DNA of 64,000 nucleotides from the NCBI GenBank assembly GCA_021404565.1, contig JAAWWF010000009.1, positions 180,042 to 244,041 of the forward strand, written 5' to 3'. Below, piece by piece: positions 17,811 through 26,868 of this stretch. How positions within the stretch are numbered: the stretch's first letter is position 1; each line of letters begins with the position of its first letter. The position numbers and the translations under genes were made by a program. This DNA is from Roseivirga sp. Lineage in GTDB: Bacteria; Bacteroidota; Bacteroidia; Cytophagales; Cyclobacteriaceae. Under the pieces are notes generated by a model that was given only the letters and a program-made list of their open reading frames with translations, did not search any database and was not told the origin of the DNA.

Positions 17811-17899
17811 TATCCTGAGGTTTGGTCGAGACATTTTCAAGGTTGGTAGAAAACCTCGTCAGCCAACTTTTGAAAAGCATAGCATTGCAATAAAAAGCT

Positions 17900-19186
17900 A
17901 TGTTCACGAGCCGTATCTTATCTTCGATAATCTTCACTTTGTGCCTTCCATTGATTCCCCTGGCACAGGACAGTCTCCTGACTCAAGCGTTTTTAGAAGG
18001 GCACGTAAGGCCAATTGCCAGCATTGAACCTGCCTATGCAGGAATGGAAGATCTTGATTTTTTGAAATCTGAATTAGAAGGGGTTAGTATCGTAATGCTG
18101 GGAGAACAGTCACATGGAGATGGAGCTTCTTTTTTGGCGAAAACCAGATTGATCAAATACCTGCACGAAGAACTGAATTTTGATGTATTGGTATTTGAGA
18201 GTGGTCTGGTTGATGGCGATAGGGTATGGCAGGCAATTGAAGCCGGTGCAGACAGTCTTGGTATTTTTGATTTGGGCATATTCCCCGTTTGGACACAGAG
18301 CAAGCAGGTTGAACCGCTTATGCAGTATGTGCTGGATCAGGCAAAAATGGATAGCCCTTTGATATTGGCAGGTTTTGATATTCAGCCTACGGGATCAGCC
18401 ATGCCTATGAACCAACGTTTTGCTGAGTTGAAGACCTTTTTAAACTCCCAGGTAGGTGGTTTTGACGAGAAGGACTACCCTGTGTTTTTTAAGTTGATTG
18501 CTGATCCTCGCAAAGCCATGATGCAGAAACCGGATGCCGTTGAGAAACGGTCATTTGCAAGCGAGATCAAAAAATTAGAGCAGGCTATTTTGTCGGACGA
18601 GACTGATAAGGAAACCCTGATCATGGCCCGGTCGATCAGGAACTTACACCAAACCTTCAGCCTCTTTTGGAATGCCGATTTGAGAAAGCCCGGCAACACA
18701 CCCCATGTATTTAACATCAGGGATAAGGGCATGGCCGAGAATATGACACTGCTGAAAGAGCAAATTTATCCCGACAAGAAGATGATCGTTTGGGGTGCTA
18801 ATACGCATTTGGGATATGGAAGGGGATTCCTGGGTGGGTTCAATGGACGAGAAGCAGCTGATCCGGGGATGGTACCCATGGGACAGTATCTGAAAATTGA
18901 TTATCAGGAGCAGGTGTACACTATTTCTTTCACCAGCTACGAGGGTAGAATTGGGTCTATGCGCGGAGAAGGCTATGATATTCCCGCTGCGACAGAGGGC
19001 ACATTGGAAGAGAAACTCTCACAATTGCCCATGGCACAAGGCTTTTTAAGTCTCAGAAACCCGACATTGAACGATGAACGATTTGCAGCCCGTATGTATG
19101 GTCATGGAGAGATGACCGGCCGCTGGAGCAAGATGACCGATGCTATTTTTTATATCAAAACGATGACGGAGAGTACAAAGCGGTGA
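17900..19186 (+). CDS. Exported erythromycin esterase family protein
   Basis: 428 residues with a signal peptide (MFTSRILSSIIFTLCLPLIPLAQ). The family core begins VSIVMLGEQSHGDGASFLAK (catalytic His-type motif GE-x-S/T-HG) and NFDVLVFESGLVDG, with RNPTLNDERFAARMYGH near the end. Ere enzymes hydrolyse the macrolactone ring; many relatives in Bacteroidota have no known substrate, so resistance must not be assumed. Export is unusual for the resistance enzymes and suggests a periplasmic hydrolase. The gene lies behind a structured leader with a terminator. Confidence 0.82.
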   Translation: MFTSRILSSIIFTLCLPLIPLAQDSLLTQAFLEGHVRPIASIEPAYAGMEDLDFLKSELEGVSIVMLGEQSHGDGASFLAKTRLIKYLHEELNFDVLVFESGLVDGDRVWQAIEAGADSLGIFDLGIFPVWTQSKQVEPLMQYVLDQAKMDSPLILAGFDIQPTGSAMPMNQRFAELKTFLNSQVGGFDEKDYPVFFKLIADPRKAMMQKPDAVEKRSFASEIKKLEQAILSDETDKETLIMARSIRNLHQTFSLFWNADLRKPGNTPHVFNIRDKGMAENMTLLKEQIYPDKKMIVWGANTHLGYGRGFLGGFNGREAADPGMVPMGQYLKIDYQEQVYTISFTSYEGRIGSMRGEGYDIPAATEGTLEEKLSQLPMAQGFLSLRNPTLNDERFAARMYGHGEMTGRWSKMTDAIFYIKTMTESTKR

Positions 19187-19326
19187 GTGTTTGGGTGTAA
19201 GACTTGAGACTATAGATATTAGACTTTTTGCGAATGGGAAAGTAATGGTGTGGCCAATTAGCCCTTCTTGTTATGCTGAAGGATGAAGTTTCTGAGAAGA
19301 ACTTGGTGGGCGAATATTCTCAAATA

Positions 19327-19830
19327 TCAGTAGCTCTGAGTAATGAGATATTTTACTTGAGGACTTATTTTATTAATCACGAGCAACTTTTCGTTCGTCA
19401 ATTGGGGAACCTCCTCAAAATCAAAATTTGTCAAATCTCCTATGACCATTAAATGCCTTTCCCTGATTTCTTCAAGGGTCGAGGAGTGTTCAGACAGTCG
19501 TCTGACAAAATGATGAAGTTCATAAAGCCTGAAAGTTCCATAATCTCTTACCCCTTCGATTTGACAACCCTGTTGGGCCATCTTTCGGGAAACAGAAAGT
19601 GATGAAACCGTCCGGACATAATGCTTCCTTGTTTTATTTAAAATGCGTTCCCGACCTTTTGGTAAGTCTGCTATTACAATTGAATCAAGGGCCTGGTCCA
19701 GAATCAAAATCGAATCAATACAAGCTTCCCATCTGTCAATGGCGACCTCACTGGGATTGTTACGTGCGCAATTCAACAGGCAAACCACAAAGACTGTGAT
19801 AGTCAAAGTAATCCTGATTTTAAGGTTCAC
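19327..19830 (-). CDS. Hypothetical lipoprotein
   Basis: 167 residues. The N-terminal hydrophobic segment ends in LLNC (Cys about 21), a lipobox. The mature part is helical and charged, with no motif I recognise. The start is GTG 19830, forming a GTGA overlap with the stop of the amidohydrolase gene, so translation is likely coupled. Its role may be linked to that enzyme, but nothing in the sequence shows how. Confidence 0.65.
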   Translation of the reverse strand: MNLKIRITLTITVFVVCLLNCARNNPSEVAIDRWEACIDSILILDQALDSIVIADLPKGRERILNKTRKHYVRTVSSLSVSRKMAQQGCQIEGVRDYGTFRLYELHHFVRRLSEHSSTLEEIRERHLMVIGDLTNFDFEEVPQLTNEKLLVINKISPQVKYLITQSY

Positions 19831-21536
19831 TCTCCAGCCTTATAAGCCACCTTACCGGCTACAATGGTCATGGCCACCTTGGTCTCCAGTATTTCCTTCT
19901 CGGGTATGGTCATGATGTCTTTGTCAAACACTGTGAAGTCTGCAGCTTTACCTACTTCAATCGACCCTTTAAAGTCTTCTTCGAACTCGCCAAAGGCAGC
20001 ATCGAGCGTGAAGCTACGGAGCGCCTCTATGCGCGACATAGCCTGATCTGGTTCAAAACCGCCTTCTGGCAGACCAGCCAGCGTCTTCCGTGACACGGAG
20101 GCGTAGAAGGAAGGCAGCTGATCCACCGGCTCTACAGGGGCATCGGTGCCATTGATGATTTTCGCGCCAGATTGCAGTAGTTTTTGCCATACATAGGCCC
20201 CTTCCACGATACGTTTCTTACCCAGGCGGTCAATCGCCCAGGGACGGTCAGAGCTCATGTGAATGGCTTGCATGGCAGCAATCACGCCCATGCTGCCAAA
20301 ACGCGGAATATCATCAGGGTGGAGGTGCTGGGCATGCTCTATGCGAAAACGGTGATCTTTCCGGTCTGGAAATTTATTGAAAGCTGCTTCATAACGATCA
20401 AGAATCTCACGGTTGGCTCTATCTCCAATGGCATGGGACGCAACCTGAAATCCAAGTTCAAGTCCTTTTTCAGAAACGGTGGTCACGGTTTCCATCGGCA
20501 GCGTTTCATGACCTACATGATCCGGTCTGTCGCTATAAGGCTCAAGCAGCCAGGCACCCCGAGGCCCCAAAGCACCATCGCAATTGAGTTTGATGGAGCG
20601 TACCGTTATAAAGTGATCTGGGTCAATCATGGGACCTCTTTTGTACCATTCTTCCAGGAGTTCGGGAGATCGGCCCGTGAGCATTGTATAAGTACGAATG
20701 CCGAGTTTGCCTGCCGCTTTGAATTTTTGAAGTCTGTCGATAAATGCCTGACCGGAACCCGCATCATGAAAGCTGGTGATTCCTTTTTCCAGACATTCCT
20801 GGATGGCCATTTCCAAGGCTTGTTCAGCCCGCTCTTCAGTATCTCTCGGTACAAGTTTACCAACCAGACTGGACGCTCTTTCCGTAAAAACCCCGGTAGG
20901 ATTACCTAATTCATCCTTAATAATTTCTCCTCCTTCAACCTTACCGGAAAGGCTCTCAACGCTCAGGCGGTTCACACCAGCGAGCTCCATGGCTTTGGCA
21001 TTGGCGAAGGTGGCATGCCCGCTGGCGTGTCGAAGGTATACAGGGTTATCCGGTGATACGGCACTCATCTGGTCGTGGGTCTGGAAGCCATTCACTACTT
21101 TGTCGGGAGTTTCTATCCATTTACTCTGATGCCAGCCGCGACCGGTGATCCAGTCGCCCGGCTCGGCTTTTTCTACGGCTTCGGCCACTTTGGCTACGAG
21201 TTCGTCATAAGTTTTTACATACATCAGGTCAAGCTCTAGCTTGTTATAGCCCACGCCCATCAAATGCCCATGCGATTCGATAAATCCTGGTGTCATGGTT
21301 TTACCAGCCAGGTCGATCACATCTGTTTCACTGCCTTCATAGGCACTGATCTCTTTGGAGCTGCCCAGGGCTAAGATCATACCGTCTTTGACAGCCACGG
21401 CTTCGACTTGAGATTCCTGGTCGTCTACTGTATAAATGATTCCATTTTTGAATACAATGTCGGCTGTTTCTTTGTTAGAGTTACAGGCACTGAAGATCAA
21501 TGTGATCAGGCATAGAAGTATGAAGGTCTTTCGCAT
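19827..21536 (-). CDS. Amidohydrolase family lipoprotein, YtcJ-like
   Basis: 569 residues. MRKTFILLCLITLIFSAC is a lipoprotein signal (Cys 18). The amidohydrolase domain starts IVFKNGIIYTVDDQ and has the metal motif ESHGHLMGVG (HxH), DWITGRGWHQSKW, LNCDGALGPRGAWL, ASHAIGDRAN, RIEHAQHLHPDDIPR and NGTDAPVEPVDQLPSFYASV. These are hallmarks of the YtcJ/amidase-like branch with a metal-dependent TIM barrel. The lipid anchor places it in the periplasm or on the cell surface. Substrate unknown; N-acyl or formamide compounds are hydrolysed by relatives. Confidence 0.9.
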   Translation of the reverse strand: MRKTFILLCLITLIFSACNSNKETADIVFKNGIIYTVDDQESQVEAVAVKDGMILALGSSKEISAYEGSETDVIDLAGKTMTPGFIESHGHLMGVGYNKLELDLMYVKTYDELVAKVAEAVEKAEPGDWITGRGWHQSKWIETPDKVVNGFQTHDQMSAVSPDNPVYLRHASGHATFANAKAMELAGVNRLSVESLSGKVEGGEIIKDELGNPTGVFTERASSLVGKLVPRDTEERAEQALEMAIQECLEKGITSFHDAGSGQAFIDRLQKFKAAGKLGIRTYTMLTGRSPELLEEWYKRGPMIDPDHFITVRSIKLNCDGALGPRGAWLLEPYSDRPDHVGHETLPMETVTTVSEKGLELGFQVASHAIGDRANREILDRYEAAFNKFPDRKDHRFRIEHAQHLHPDDIPRFGSMGVIAAMQAIHMSSDRPWAIDRLGKKRIVEGAYVWQKLLQSGAKIINGTDAPVEPVDQLPSFYASVSRKTLAGLPEGGFEPDQAMSRIEALRSFTLDAAFGEFEEDFKGSIEVGKAADFTVFDKDIMTIPEKEILETKVAMTIVAGKVAYKAGE

Positions 21537-21620
21537 AGTTTTAAGGTTGCTATCAGGTAAGATAGCTTCAAAACATAACTATGGCAAGGGGGATTAGGAA
21601 GGAAGGAGAATAGGGGAGAG

Positions 21621-21947
21621 TTACTTCAAGACACTTTCTACTTCAATGAGTAGCAAGGCTTCCTGTAGTGAGTCTTTGAGTTCAGAAAACTCGACTGGAT
21701 GGAAGCAAAACTGAATGTCTTCATGACAGGTTTTGATAACGATTCTTTCTTCCCCATAAGGGGGAAAGGGTACCGCAAATTTCTCAAAGGGAGTTTTAAT
21801 AATGCTTTGGGCAAAACCTACGAAGTCATTGCGGTCAAAGCCGGAAATCAGGTTCTTGTAACAGAACCCTATTCGCTTACATGAACTACAGGTGCTAATA
21901 TTGAAGTGCTCACCCTGTACCAAAACTTTTGGGATGCATCTTGACAT
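21621..21947 (-). CDS. Small cysteine-containing protein, DUF6686-like
   Basis: 108 residues with a pattern I associate, from memory, with DUF6686: PKVLVQGEHFNISTCSSCKRIGFCYKNLISGFDRNDFVGFAQSI. The C-x-x-C (STCSSC) and further Cys and His residues (FCYK, KTCHEDIQFCFHP) suggest metal or haem contact. There is no signal peptide. It lies 80 bases downstream of the DUF6607 gene on the same strand and may be the last gene of the haem-uptake operon. Family name tentative; the gene itself is well supported by its composition and place. Confidence 0.6.
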   Translation of the reverse strand: MSRCIPKVLVQGEHFNISTCSSCKRIGFCYKNLISGFDRNDFVGFAQSIIKTPFEKFAVPFPPYGEERIVIKTCHEDIQFCFHPVEFSELKDSLQEALLLIEVESVLK

Positions 21948-22027
21948 ATTTGTGAGGTTAGGCGAAACCCCGGCCAGATATGACCGGAGCTTCAGTGAAC
22001 GGGGATGATTGTACGAAACCCCAGGCG

Positions 22028-22939
22028 TTAATTTTGGTAAGAGTGTATGATCTCTCTTACTTCTTTTTGAACCGTATTACTGTCATAATCAGCAGTTTTA
22101 GCCATTTTATCACCCATGGCAAAGAGGTGGTGGAATAGTGCTTTGTCTTCAATTTTTCCAGCAAAACTCAGGATGGTTTTGGATGCGTATAACTCATCCC
22201 AGACTTTTCTCACATCTGCCCAGTATTGCTGATTTTTAGCCCACCAGTCTTGTGCAGCCTTGCATTCGGTATCATCAACCTTCTTATAGGTGTTCCAGCC
22301 TTTTTCTTTGGCGATTACTTTGTCTTCGGTTTCGGAGCGGAGCACTTTGTCATTATCCTGTTCATGGAGCCATCCGTAATCGGTCAGTTCGTGCCGGTTG
22401 GTTCTTAGCATTACATTGTAGTCACTTCGTTTCGAATACTCTCTACGTGGTAATGGAGCATTTGAGGTGTTTTCCCAGTAGTGCCTGCCATCCAAATGTA
22501 TCCAACTGCCTGAGCCTTCATAGCGAAGGCCATCATCCACCTGATACACCTTTTGGGTCCACTGTCCTTTAACCTGTGATTTAGGGAGTGATAAGGGAGT
22601 CCAGGTTCTGTCTTTGTGATAGGAATAGAGGTCTGTGTTTTGATAGAGCCAATCTTGTCTCCAGTGTTTTACAATAGCTGATTCACCGACAATAAGCAGG
22701 TGTTGCATGGATATTTTGTTGGATTTGTCCTCCACCAACTGAACCCATTCCAGGCCTCCCGATTTATAATTGTCGTGAAATTGATAGTCTTTATCAGGAG
22801 AAAAGGTCTCGGCAAACGCAAAGGTGACTTCGTAGCAGCCACACATTTCTTTAATGGCTTTCTGGTCTTGCTTCTTCTTTTTCTGGCCAAAGGCAACCAT
22901 AGTGGTCAGAAGAAGACATATCGTTATTAGGAATCTCAT
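22028..22939 (-). CDS. Exported DUF6607 family protein
   Basis: 303 residues with a signal peptide (MRFLITICLLLTTMVAFGQ), then a basic stretch KKKKQDQK. The conserved core has KEMCGCYEVTFAFAETFSPD, GLEWVQLVEDK, QHLLIVGESAIVKHWRQDW, GRHYWENTSNAPLPRREYSK and LTDYGWLHEQDNDKV, which fit DUF6607. The function is not known. CGC together with many Trp, His and Tyr could suit a haem- or metal-related role. It overlaps the DoxX-like gene by 4 bases (ATGA), tying it to the haem operon. Confidence 0.8.
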   Translation of the reverse strand: MRFLITICLLLTTMVAFGQKKKKQDQKAIKEMCGCYEVTFAFAETFSPDKDYQFHDNYKSGGLEWVQLVEDKSNKISMQHLLIVGESAIVKHWRQDWLYQNTDLYSYHKDRTWTPLSLPKSQVKGQWTQKVYQVDDGLRYEGSGSWIHLDGRHYWENTSNAPLPRREYSKRSDYNVMLRTNRHELTDYGWLHEQDNDKVLRSETEDKVIAKEKGWNTYKKVDDTECKAAQDWWAKNQQYWADVRKVWDELYASKTILSFAGKIEDKALFHHLFAMGDKMAKTADYDSNTVQKEVREIIHSYQN

Positions 22940-23418
22940 GTTGTTAATGATTTGAATTGTTTTTCAGATGTTAAAAAGGCGAGTTTAAGTCTTGGGTAAC
23001 CATAGATGATGATCAGCAGGTTACCAGCGAAATAGGCTCCATGGGTAAGTATTTCTACAGCATCTCCTCCTCCCAGAAATACTTCAAATAGAAATATGTT
23101 GATCGTAAGAGGTACCAACATAACAGCACCCAGTAAGGAGAAGACCTGAGTCAGCAGTAGCAAGCCACAAACAAGCTCTGCAACCCCGAGCATGGGCCAG
23201 AAAAAACCTGTTTGTTTAAGTCCGCCAATGTAGGCTTTGATTTTGACCACATTTTCCGGCAGGACTGGCTTAGCTGCTGTCTGACTCAACTCAGTTTGTG
23301 CCTTGGGGGCAGGTTTCTCTGCTGGTACGAATTTTTGTATACCGGCATAGACAAAGAGTCCCCCAAGGGCTAATCTTATTGCTATTATTAAGTATTTGAA
23401 GACTGTCAATTTGTTCAT
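22936..23418 (-). CDS. DoxX/MauE-like membrane protein
   Basis: 160 residues with four predicted membrane helices: LIIAIRLALGGLFVYAGIQKF (1), FWPMLGVAELVCGLLLLTQV (2), FSLLGAVMLVPLTINIFLFE (3) and AYFAGNLLIIIYGYPRL (4). GLFVYAGIQKF resembles the GLxFxxxGxxKL start of DoxX proteins. The gene begins 1 base after the HmuY stop and overlaps DUF6607, so it belongs to the haem operon. Possible roles are redox support of haem handling or membrane passage; neither is shown. Confidence 0.72.
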   Translation of the reverse strand: MNKLTVFKYLIIAIRLALGGLFVYAGIQKFVPAEKPAPKAQTELSQTAAKPVLPENVVKIKAYIGGLKQTGFFWPMLGVAELVCGLLLLTQVFSLLGAVMLVPLTINIFLFEVFLGGGDAVEILTHGAYFAGNLLIIIYGYPRLKLAFLTSEKQFKSLTT

Positions 23419-23419
23419 G

Positions 23420-24514
23420 CTACTCCTGTGTTAATAGATCATATTGAAGCTGAGGAAAGCCTCTTTCCCCTGTTTCAGGATTCAACATTCTCGTAAATCT
23501 GAGTTTGTAGTGGTTACCGGCAGCATCTTTCAACACGTAGAAAATATCTTCTTTGACCCCGGTAGGTGTAGGTGATCTGGGCTGAGCAACAGTGCGCCAA
23601 CCACTCCCAATGGAGGCAATGTCTGTGGTAAAGGTCTGCTCAGCTATATCTGAAAAGCTGAAGCTGTCATAGCTAAGGTTGGTTTCTACAGCGACTGCCG
23701 CCAGTTCAACACCATTCCTGTTTTGAATCACAAAGTCTTTAAAGAGATATGGTATACTGGTAGTAGGGCCAATGGGGAGCAGGTTAGTAAAAGTAGTGAA
23801 AGCAAGATCCCAACTCTCGGCAGCGGGCTCTACACTTACAGCACCATTGTCTACACTGGCATAGCTAAAAGTGAAATCACTGTTTTTACTAATGTTCAGT
23901 TCAGTGAATGTGGAAGAAGCTATCGCTGCATACTGCAATGTGTAATCATTGGTGTTGCGCAGTACCCGTATTTTCACCCACCCTCTTTGTGAGCCATCTG
24001 GGTTTTTTCCACGATTAAGAACGTATACAGGGTTTGAGGTGGCTGCTTGTGAAATTTCCTCAATGGCGGTATTACTGAGGTCACCGCTGGGGTCGTCCAG
24101 CCATGAAGCCGCATCACCCAGCCATGCCGGAGGAGGTCCCTGAAGAGCTCCAAAAATGGCATCAATATCCAATTGTGTTCCGAGACCCAGGGTGTCGGCT
24201 GCTGATACGGCCGCGATATCAGTTTTGTTCAGCGCTATGGCCAGAGCGGAAGTAGCGTTGTTCAGGATAACACGAAACTCAGTGCCGTTGTAAAACGCAA
24301 GATCCCAGGAGTTACGCGCAATGGCGGTTTGATTCTCAGCAGAAAGGTCGATAAATACCTGGTTGGGCTGAGTTGGTCCGCCTACCTCTGCATTTATAAT
24401 GGCACTGGCGGTAGGCGGAATTATCTGTGGGTTGTCATCATCTCCACATGACCACAGTGTGGCAGAGGCCAAAGCCATCAGGCAAAGTGTTTTGAACTGT
24501 TTGATATTAATCAT
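23420..24514 (-). CDS. hmuY: HmuY family haem-binding lipoprotein with two HmuY-like halves
   Basis: 364 residues, longer than the usual 200-220. The lipobox LWSC is followed by GDDDNPQ, the acidic type of surface-export signal. Two related halves are visible. The first has ARNSWDLAFYNGTEFRVILN and VYVLNRGKNPDG, then WVKIRVLR and YTLQYA. The second has AAESWDLAFTTFTN and FYVLKDAAGNHYKLRFTRML, then FPQLQYDLL. HmuY proteins bind haem outside the cell and pass it to the TonB receptor. The gene overlaps the receptor gene by 8 bases. Which residues bind iron cannot be told here. Confidence 0.85.
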   Translation of the reverse strand: MINIKQFKTLCLMALASATLWSCGDDDNPQIIPPTASAIINAEVGGPTQPNQVFIDLSAENQTAIARNSWDLAFYNGTEFRVILNNATSALAIALNKTDIAAVSAADTLGLGTQLDIDAIFGALQGPPPAWLGDAASWLDDPSGDLSNTAIEEISQAATSNPVYVLNRGKNPDGSQRGWVKIRVLRNTNDYTLQYAAIASSTFTELNISKNSDFTFSYASVDNGAVSVEPAAESWDLAFTTFTNLLPIGPTTSIPYLFKDFVIQNRNGVELAAVAVETNLSYDSFSFSDIAEQTFTTDIASIGSGWRTVAQPRSPTPTGVKEDIFYVLKDAAGNHYKLRFTRMLNPETGERGFPQLQYDLLTQE

Positions 24515-26783
24515 CGATTTTGAGGTTATAGTTAAGTTTTAAGAAATATGATCGGCCGTAGGAAATCGGTAAATTCCCTCCACCAGAGTGTGTGCCACTG
24601 GCCACACCAGAGTTATTTATGCGTTGAATATCAAGTAGATTTTTTACCCCTAAGCCCAGCTCTAAGCGTTTACTAAGAGATCTCGACATGTTGAAATCGA
24701 GCCAATGATAACCTTCAATAGCACCTGTCGAGATTTCTTCATTGCCATCTTCACCAGTCGTGGTTATATAGCTCTGGAGTCTTCCTGAATACTTGTAGAA
24801 GAGGTTAAGACGAAGAGAGGATGGAAGGCTGTATGAGAAACTAATGTTAGCTTCAGGGGTAAAAAAGAATTGTTTCAGGTCATTTGCTCCCAGACTCGGT
24901 AAGTTGTTGTATCTGCCGATATAGGAGAAACCCAATGATAGTGATAATCGGGATGATTCGAGTTTTTGTACAAGGGTGGCACCGAGAGTTTTGAATCGGT
25001 TGATGTTGATATAGCTGACAGCTGTAGCATCAATGGCCGACTGGGCAAGCCCTATCTGATTATTGATGCTGTTGAAGAAGCTGTTGAGCTCTGTTTTAGA
25101 GCTCATTGCTCCTATGCTGTAACTCCTTTGAACATTGAGGCTGAAGTAGTGTGAGAATTCAGGCTGGAGCCCGGGATTTCCAAAGATGCGATGGTTGGTA
25201 TCTACGAACTCAAAATAGAGTTCTCTTACGGATGGCGCTCGGAAGCCCCTGCCATAAGCGGCTCTGATTTCTGTTTCATCATTAAGATCAAATTTTGCCT
25301 GAAGCGAAGGTATCAATTGACTGCCAAAGCTACTGTTATGAGCAAAGCGTGCACCAGGTCTAATCGTTATTGCTGCTGCTGGATTCCATTCAAAAGAACT
25401 GTAAACAGCTACATTGTTCAAAGCCTGTTTCTTATTCGAGATTCTTCCACCACCCACTGTTTCAAACGTAAGCTGGTAACCAGATTGAAGCCTCAGTTTA
25501 TCGGAGAAACTACTGGTAAATGTGGCACCCGACTCGAAAACTTTATAAGTGCTACGATCCTGATCTCCCGCTCCAGTCGTCAGGTTTTGCGCACCTGTTT
25601 GCAGGTTATTGGCAAAGCGACTCTTGTCTCTTTTAAAATCGGAATAAGAAAAGAATCCGTTGAGCTGGTTCTTTCCCGATTCCTTAGTCTGGAACTGAAG
25701 CTGGTGAATAAAACGCCTGGTAAGGTATTCCTCATCTATGGCAAAAGGCTGGTTCTCTCCACCAGGGAGAAAGTTGTTCTGGGGGCTTCCGAAATCCGAA
25801 ATAAGCTCATTCAGGTAGTCCAGTCGGTAGTGAACCTGATATTTGTTCCTGGCATACCGCACCAGGCCGTTAGTTTGCCATTGCCTTTTGGGATTCCATT
25901 CGTATTGCCTTGGTGTGGCAGAACCGCGGAAGCCGGCAAAATCATTATGCTGTAGTCCCAACCGGGCAGAAAAGCCGGAGGAAAGCCTATGACTCAGGGT
26001 GAGGTTTTGGACGTGTTTGCCAGCGTCCAGACTATATTCATTTCCGGCAGATTCTTCGAGAAGACTGAACGTTACCTCCGAACGAGCCGCAACTTCCGTT
26101 TTGGTAATCAGGTTAATAACCCCTGCCAGGGCGTTGGCTCCATAATTTACGGCCATAGGACCTTCCACAATTTCTATGCGCTCAATCAGGCTAAGATTGA
26201 TTTGAGAGAGATCGGCATTATTACCATTGCCATTTCTGTTAACCAGCGGTATACCATCCAATAGTATCTTGATGTTTTGACCAGATACGCCAAGTAAACT
26301 GGCTGTACTGCTGCCCAAAGCGAGGTCTTCTGATAGCCGGATATTGAGCGAATTATTCAGTGCTTCGGAGAGTGAAACCGCATTTCTCGCTTGTATTTGA
26401 TCTTTGTCAATAACCTTTACTGAAAAGACGGAGCGAGTGGCACTCTGAGCCGAAAACTGGCCCGTGACCACAAAGTCTTCCAGTTGATTGACGACTGGGG
26501 TTAGCTTGAAACTATAGGGTTTTGAGCTACTGAGTGTATCCTGATAGATGTTATAAGAAAGATGCCTGGCCAGGATGATTACAGGAAAGTTTATATCATC
26601 GAATGATACTACCCCGAATCTGTTTGTAATGGCCGAGTACACCCTACCTGAGTTTACTTCCTCTATTGATACTAAGGCATCCTCAAGTTTTTTACCGGTT
26701 GACTCATCCAGAAAAGTAAATGACTGACCCTGGACTAAAAGAGAGGTCATGAATATACCGATGAGAGTTGCTGCTGTTTTCAT
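24507..26783 (-). CDS. TonB-dependent receptor of the haem-uptake operon (HmuR-like)
   Basis: 758 residues: signal peptide MKTAATLIGIFMTSLLVQG, a carboxypeptidase-regulatory-like domain (about 20-100), a plug (FVVTGQFSAQSATRSVFSVK, LLGVSGQNIKILLDGIPLVN, ERIEIVEGPMAVNYGANALAG) and a 22-strand-type barrel ending YFLKLNYNLKIDD. RAAYGRGFRAPSVRELYFEF and NHRIFGNPGLQPEFS are the FRAP/NPNLKPE signatures of haem receptors. It imports haem or a haem-like ligand with TonB energy. It heads an operon with hmuY, doxX-like and DUF6607 genes. Confidence 0.92.
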   Translation of the reverse strand: MKTAATLIGIFMTSLLVQGQSFTFLDESTGKKLEDALVSIEEVNSGRVYSAITNRFGVVSFDDINFPVIILARHLSYNIYQDTLSSSKPYSFKLTPVVNQLEDFVVTGQFSAQSATRSVFSVKVIDKDQIQARNAVSLSEALNNSLNIRLSEDLALGSSTASLLGVSGQNIKILLDGIPLVNRNGNGNNADLSQINLSLIERIEIVEGPMAVNYGANALAGVINLITKTEVAARSEVTFSLLEESAGNEYSLDAGKHVQNLTLSHRLSSGFSARLGLQHNDFAGFRGSATPRQYEWNPKRQWQTNGLVRYARNKYQVHYRLDYLNELISDFGSPQNNFLPGGENQPFAIDEEYLTRRFIHQLQFQTKESGKNQLNGFFSYSDFKRDKSRFANNLQTGAQNLTTGAGDQDRSTYKVFESGATFTSSFSDKLRLQSGYQLTFETVGGGRISNKKQALNNVAVYSSFEWNPAAAITIRPGARFAHNSSFGSQLIPSLQAKFDLNDETEIRAAYGRGFRAPSVRELYFEFVDTNHRIFGNPGLQPEFSHYFSLNVQRSYSIGAMSSKTELNSFFNSINNQIGLAQSAIDATAVSYININRFKTLGATLVQKLESSRLSLSLGFSYIGRYNNLPSLGANDLKQFFFTPEANISFSYSLPSSLRLNLFYKYSGRLQSYITTTGEDGNEEISTGAIEGYHWLDFNMSRSLSKRLELGLGVKNLLDIQRINNSGVASGTHSGGGNLPISYGRSYFLKLNYNLKIDD

Positions 26784-26789
26784 TCTTTA

Positions 26790-26806
26790 TTTAGATTCAT
26801 TCTAAA
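26790..26806 (-). promoter_or_regulatory. 17-bp dyad at the expected start of the haem operon
   Basis: On the minus strand TTTAGAATGAATCTAAA: TTTAGA-N5-TCTAAA, one base from the TTTAGAA-N3-TTCTAAA box known for the Fur-family regulator Irr in alphaproteobacteria. It lies 6 bp after the TATCTTTG box, overlapping the likely start. A related 17-bp site (13 of 17 bases equal) occupies the same place before the LuxR-type gene. A Fur-type repressor is a reasonable guess. Confidence 0.6.
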
Positions 26807-26812
26807 CAAAGG

Positions 26813-26844
26813 CAAAGATAGAGAGGCAACCCTCTGGTATTCAA
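26813..26844 (-). promoter_or_regulatory. Promoter of the haem-uptake operon
   Basis: Minus strand: TTG (26844-26842) inside TTGAATA, 21 bp, then TATCTTTG (26820-26813), an exact TAnnTTTG. The start would be near 26807, about 24 bases before the ATG at 26783. Confidence 0.65.
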
Positions 26845-26868
26845 TAGCTAACGATAGTCAAAATTAAT

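Noticed and set aside
20184..20909. 241-codon open frame on the plus strand inside the amidohydrolase gene
   Set aside because: Antisense to clear amidohydrolase motifs; Arg, Phe and Cys rich without any domain pattern.
25191..25955. 254-codon open frame on the plus strand inside the TonB receptor gene
   Set aside because: It is antisense to a receptor with full family signatures. The protein has no recognisable domain and a composition typical of an antisense shadow.
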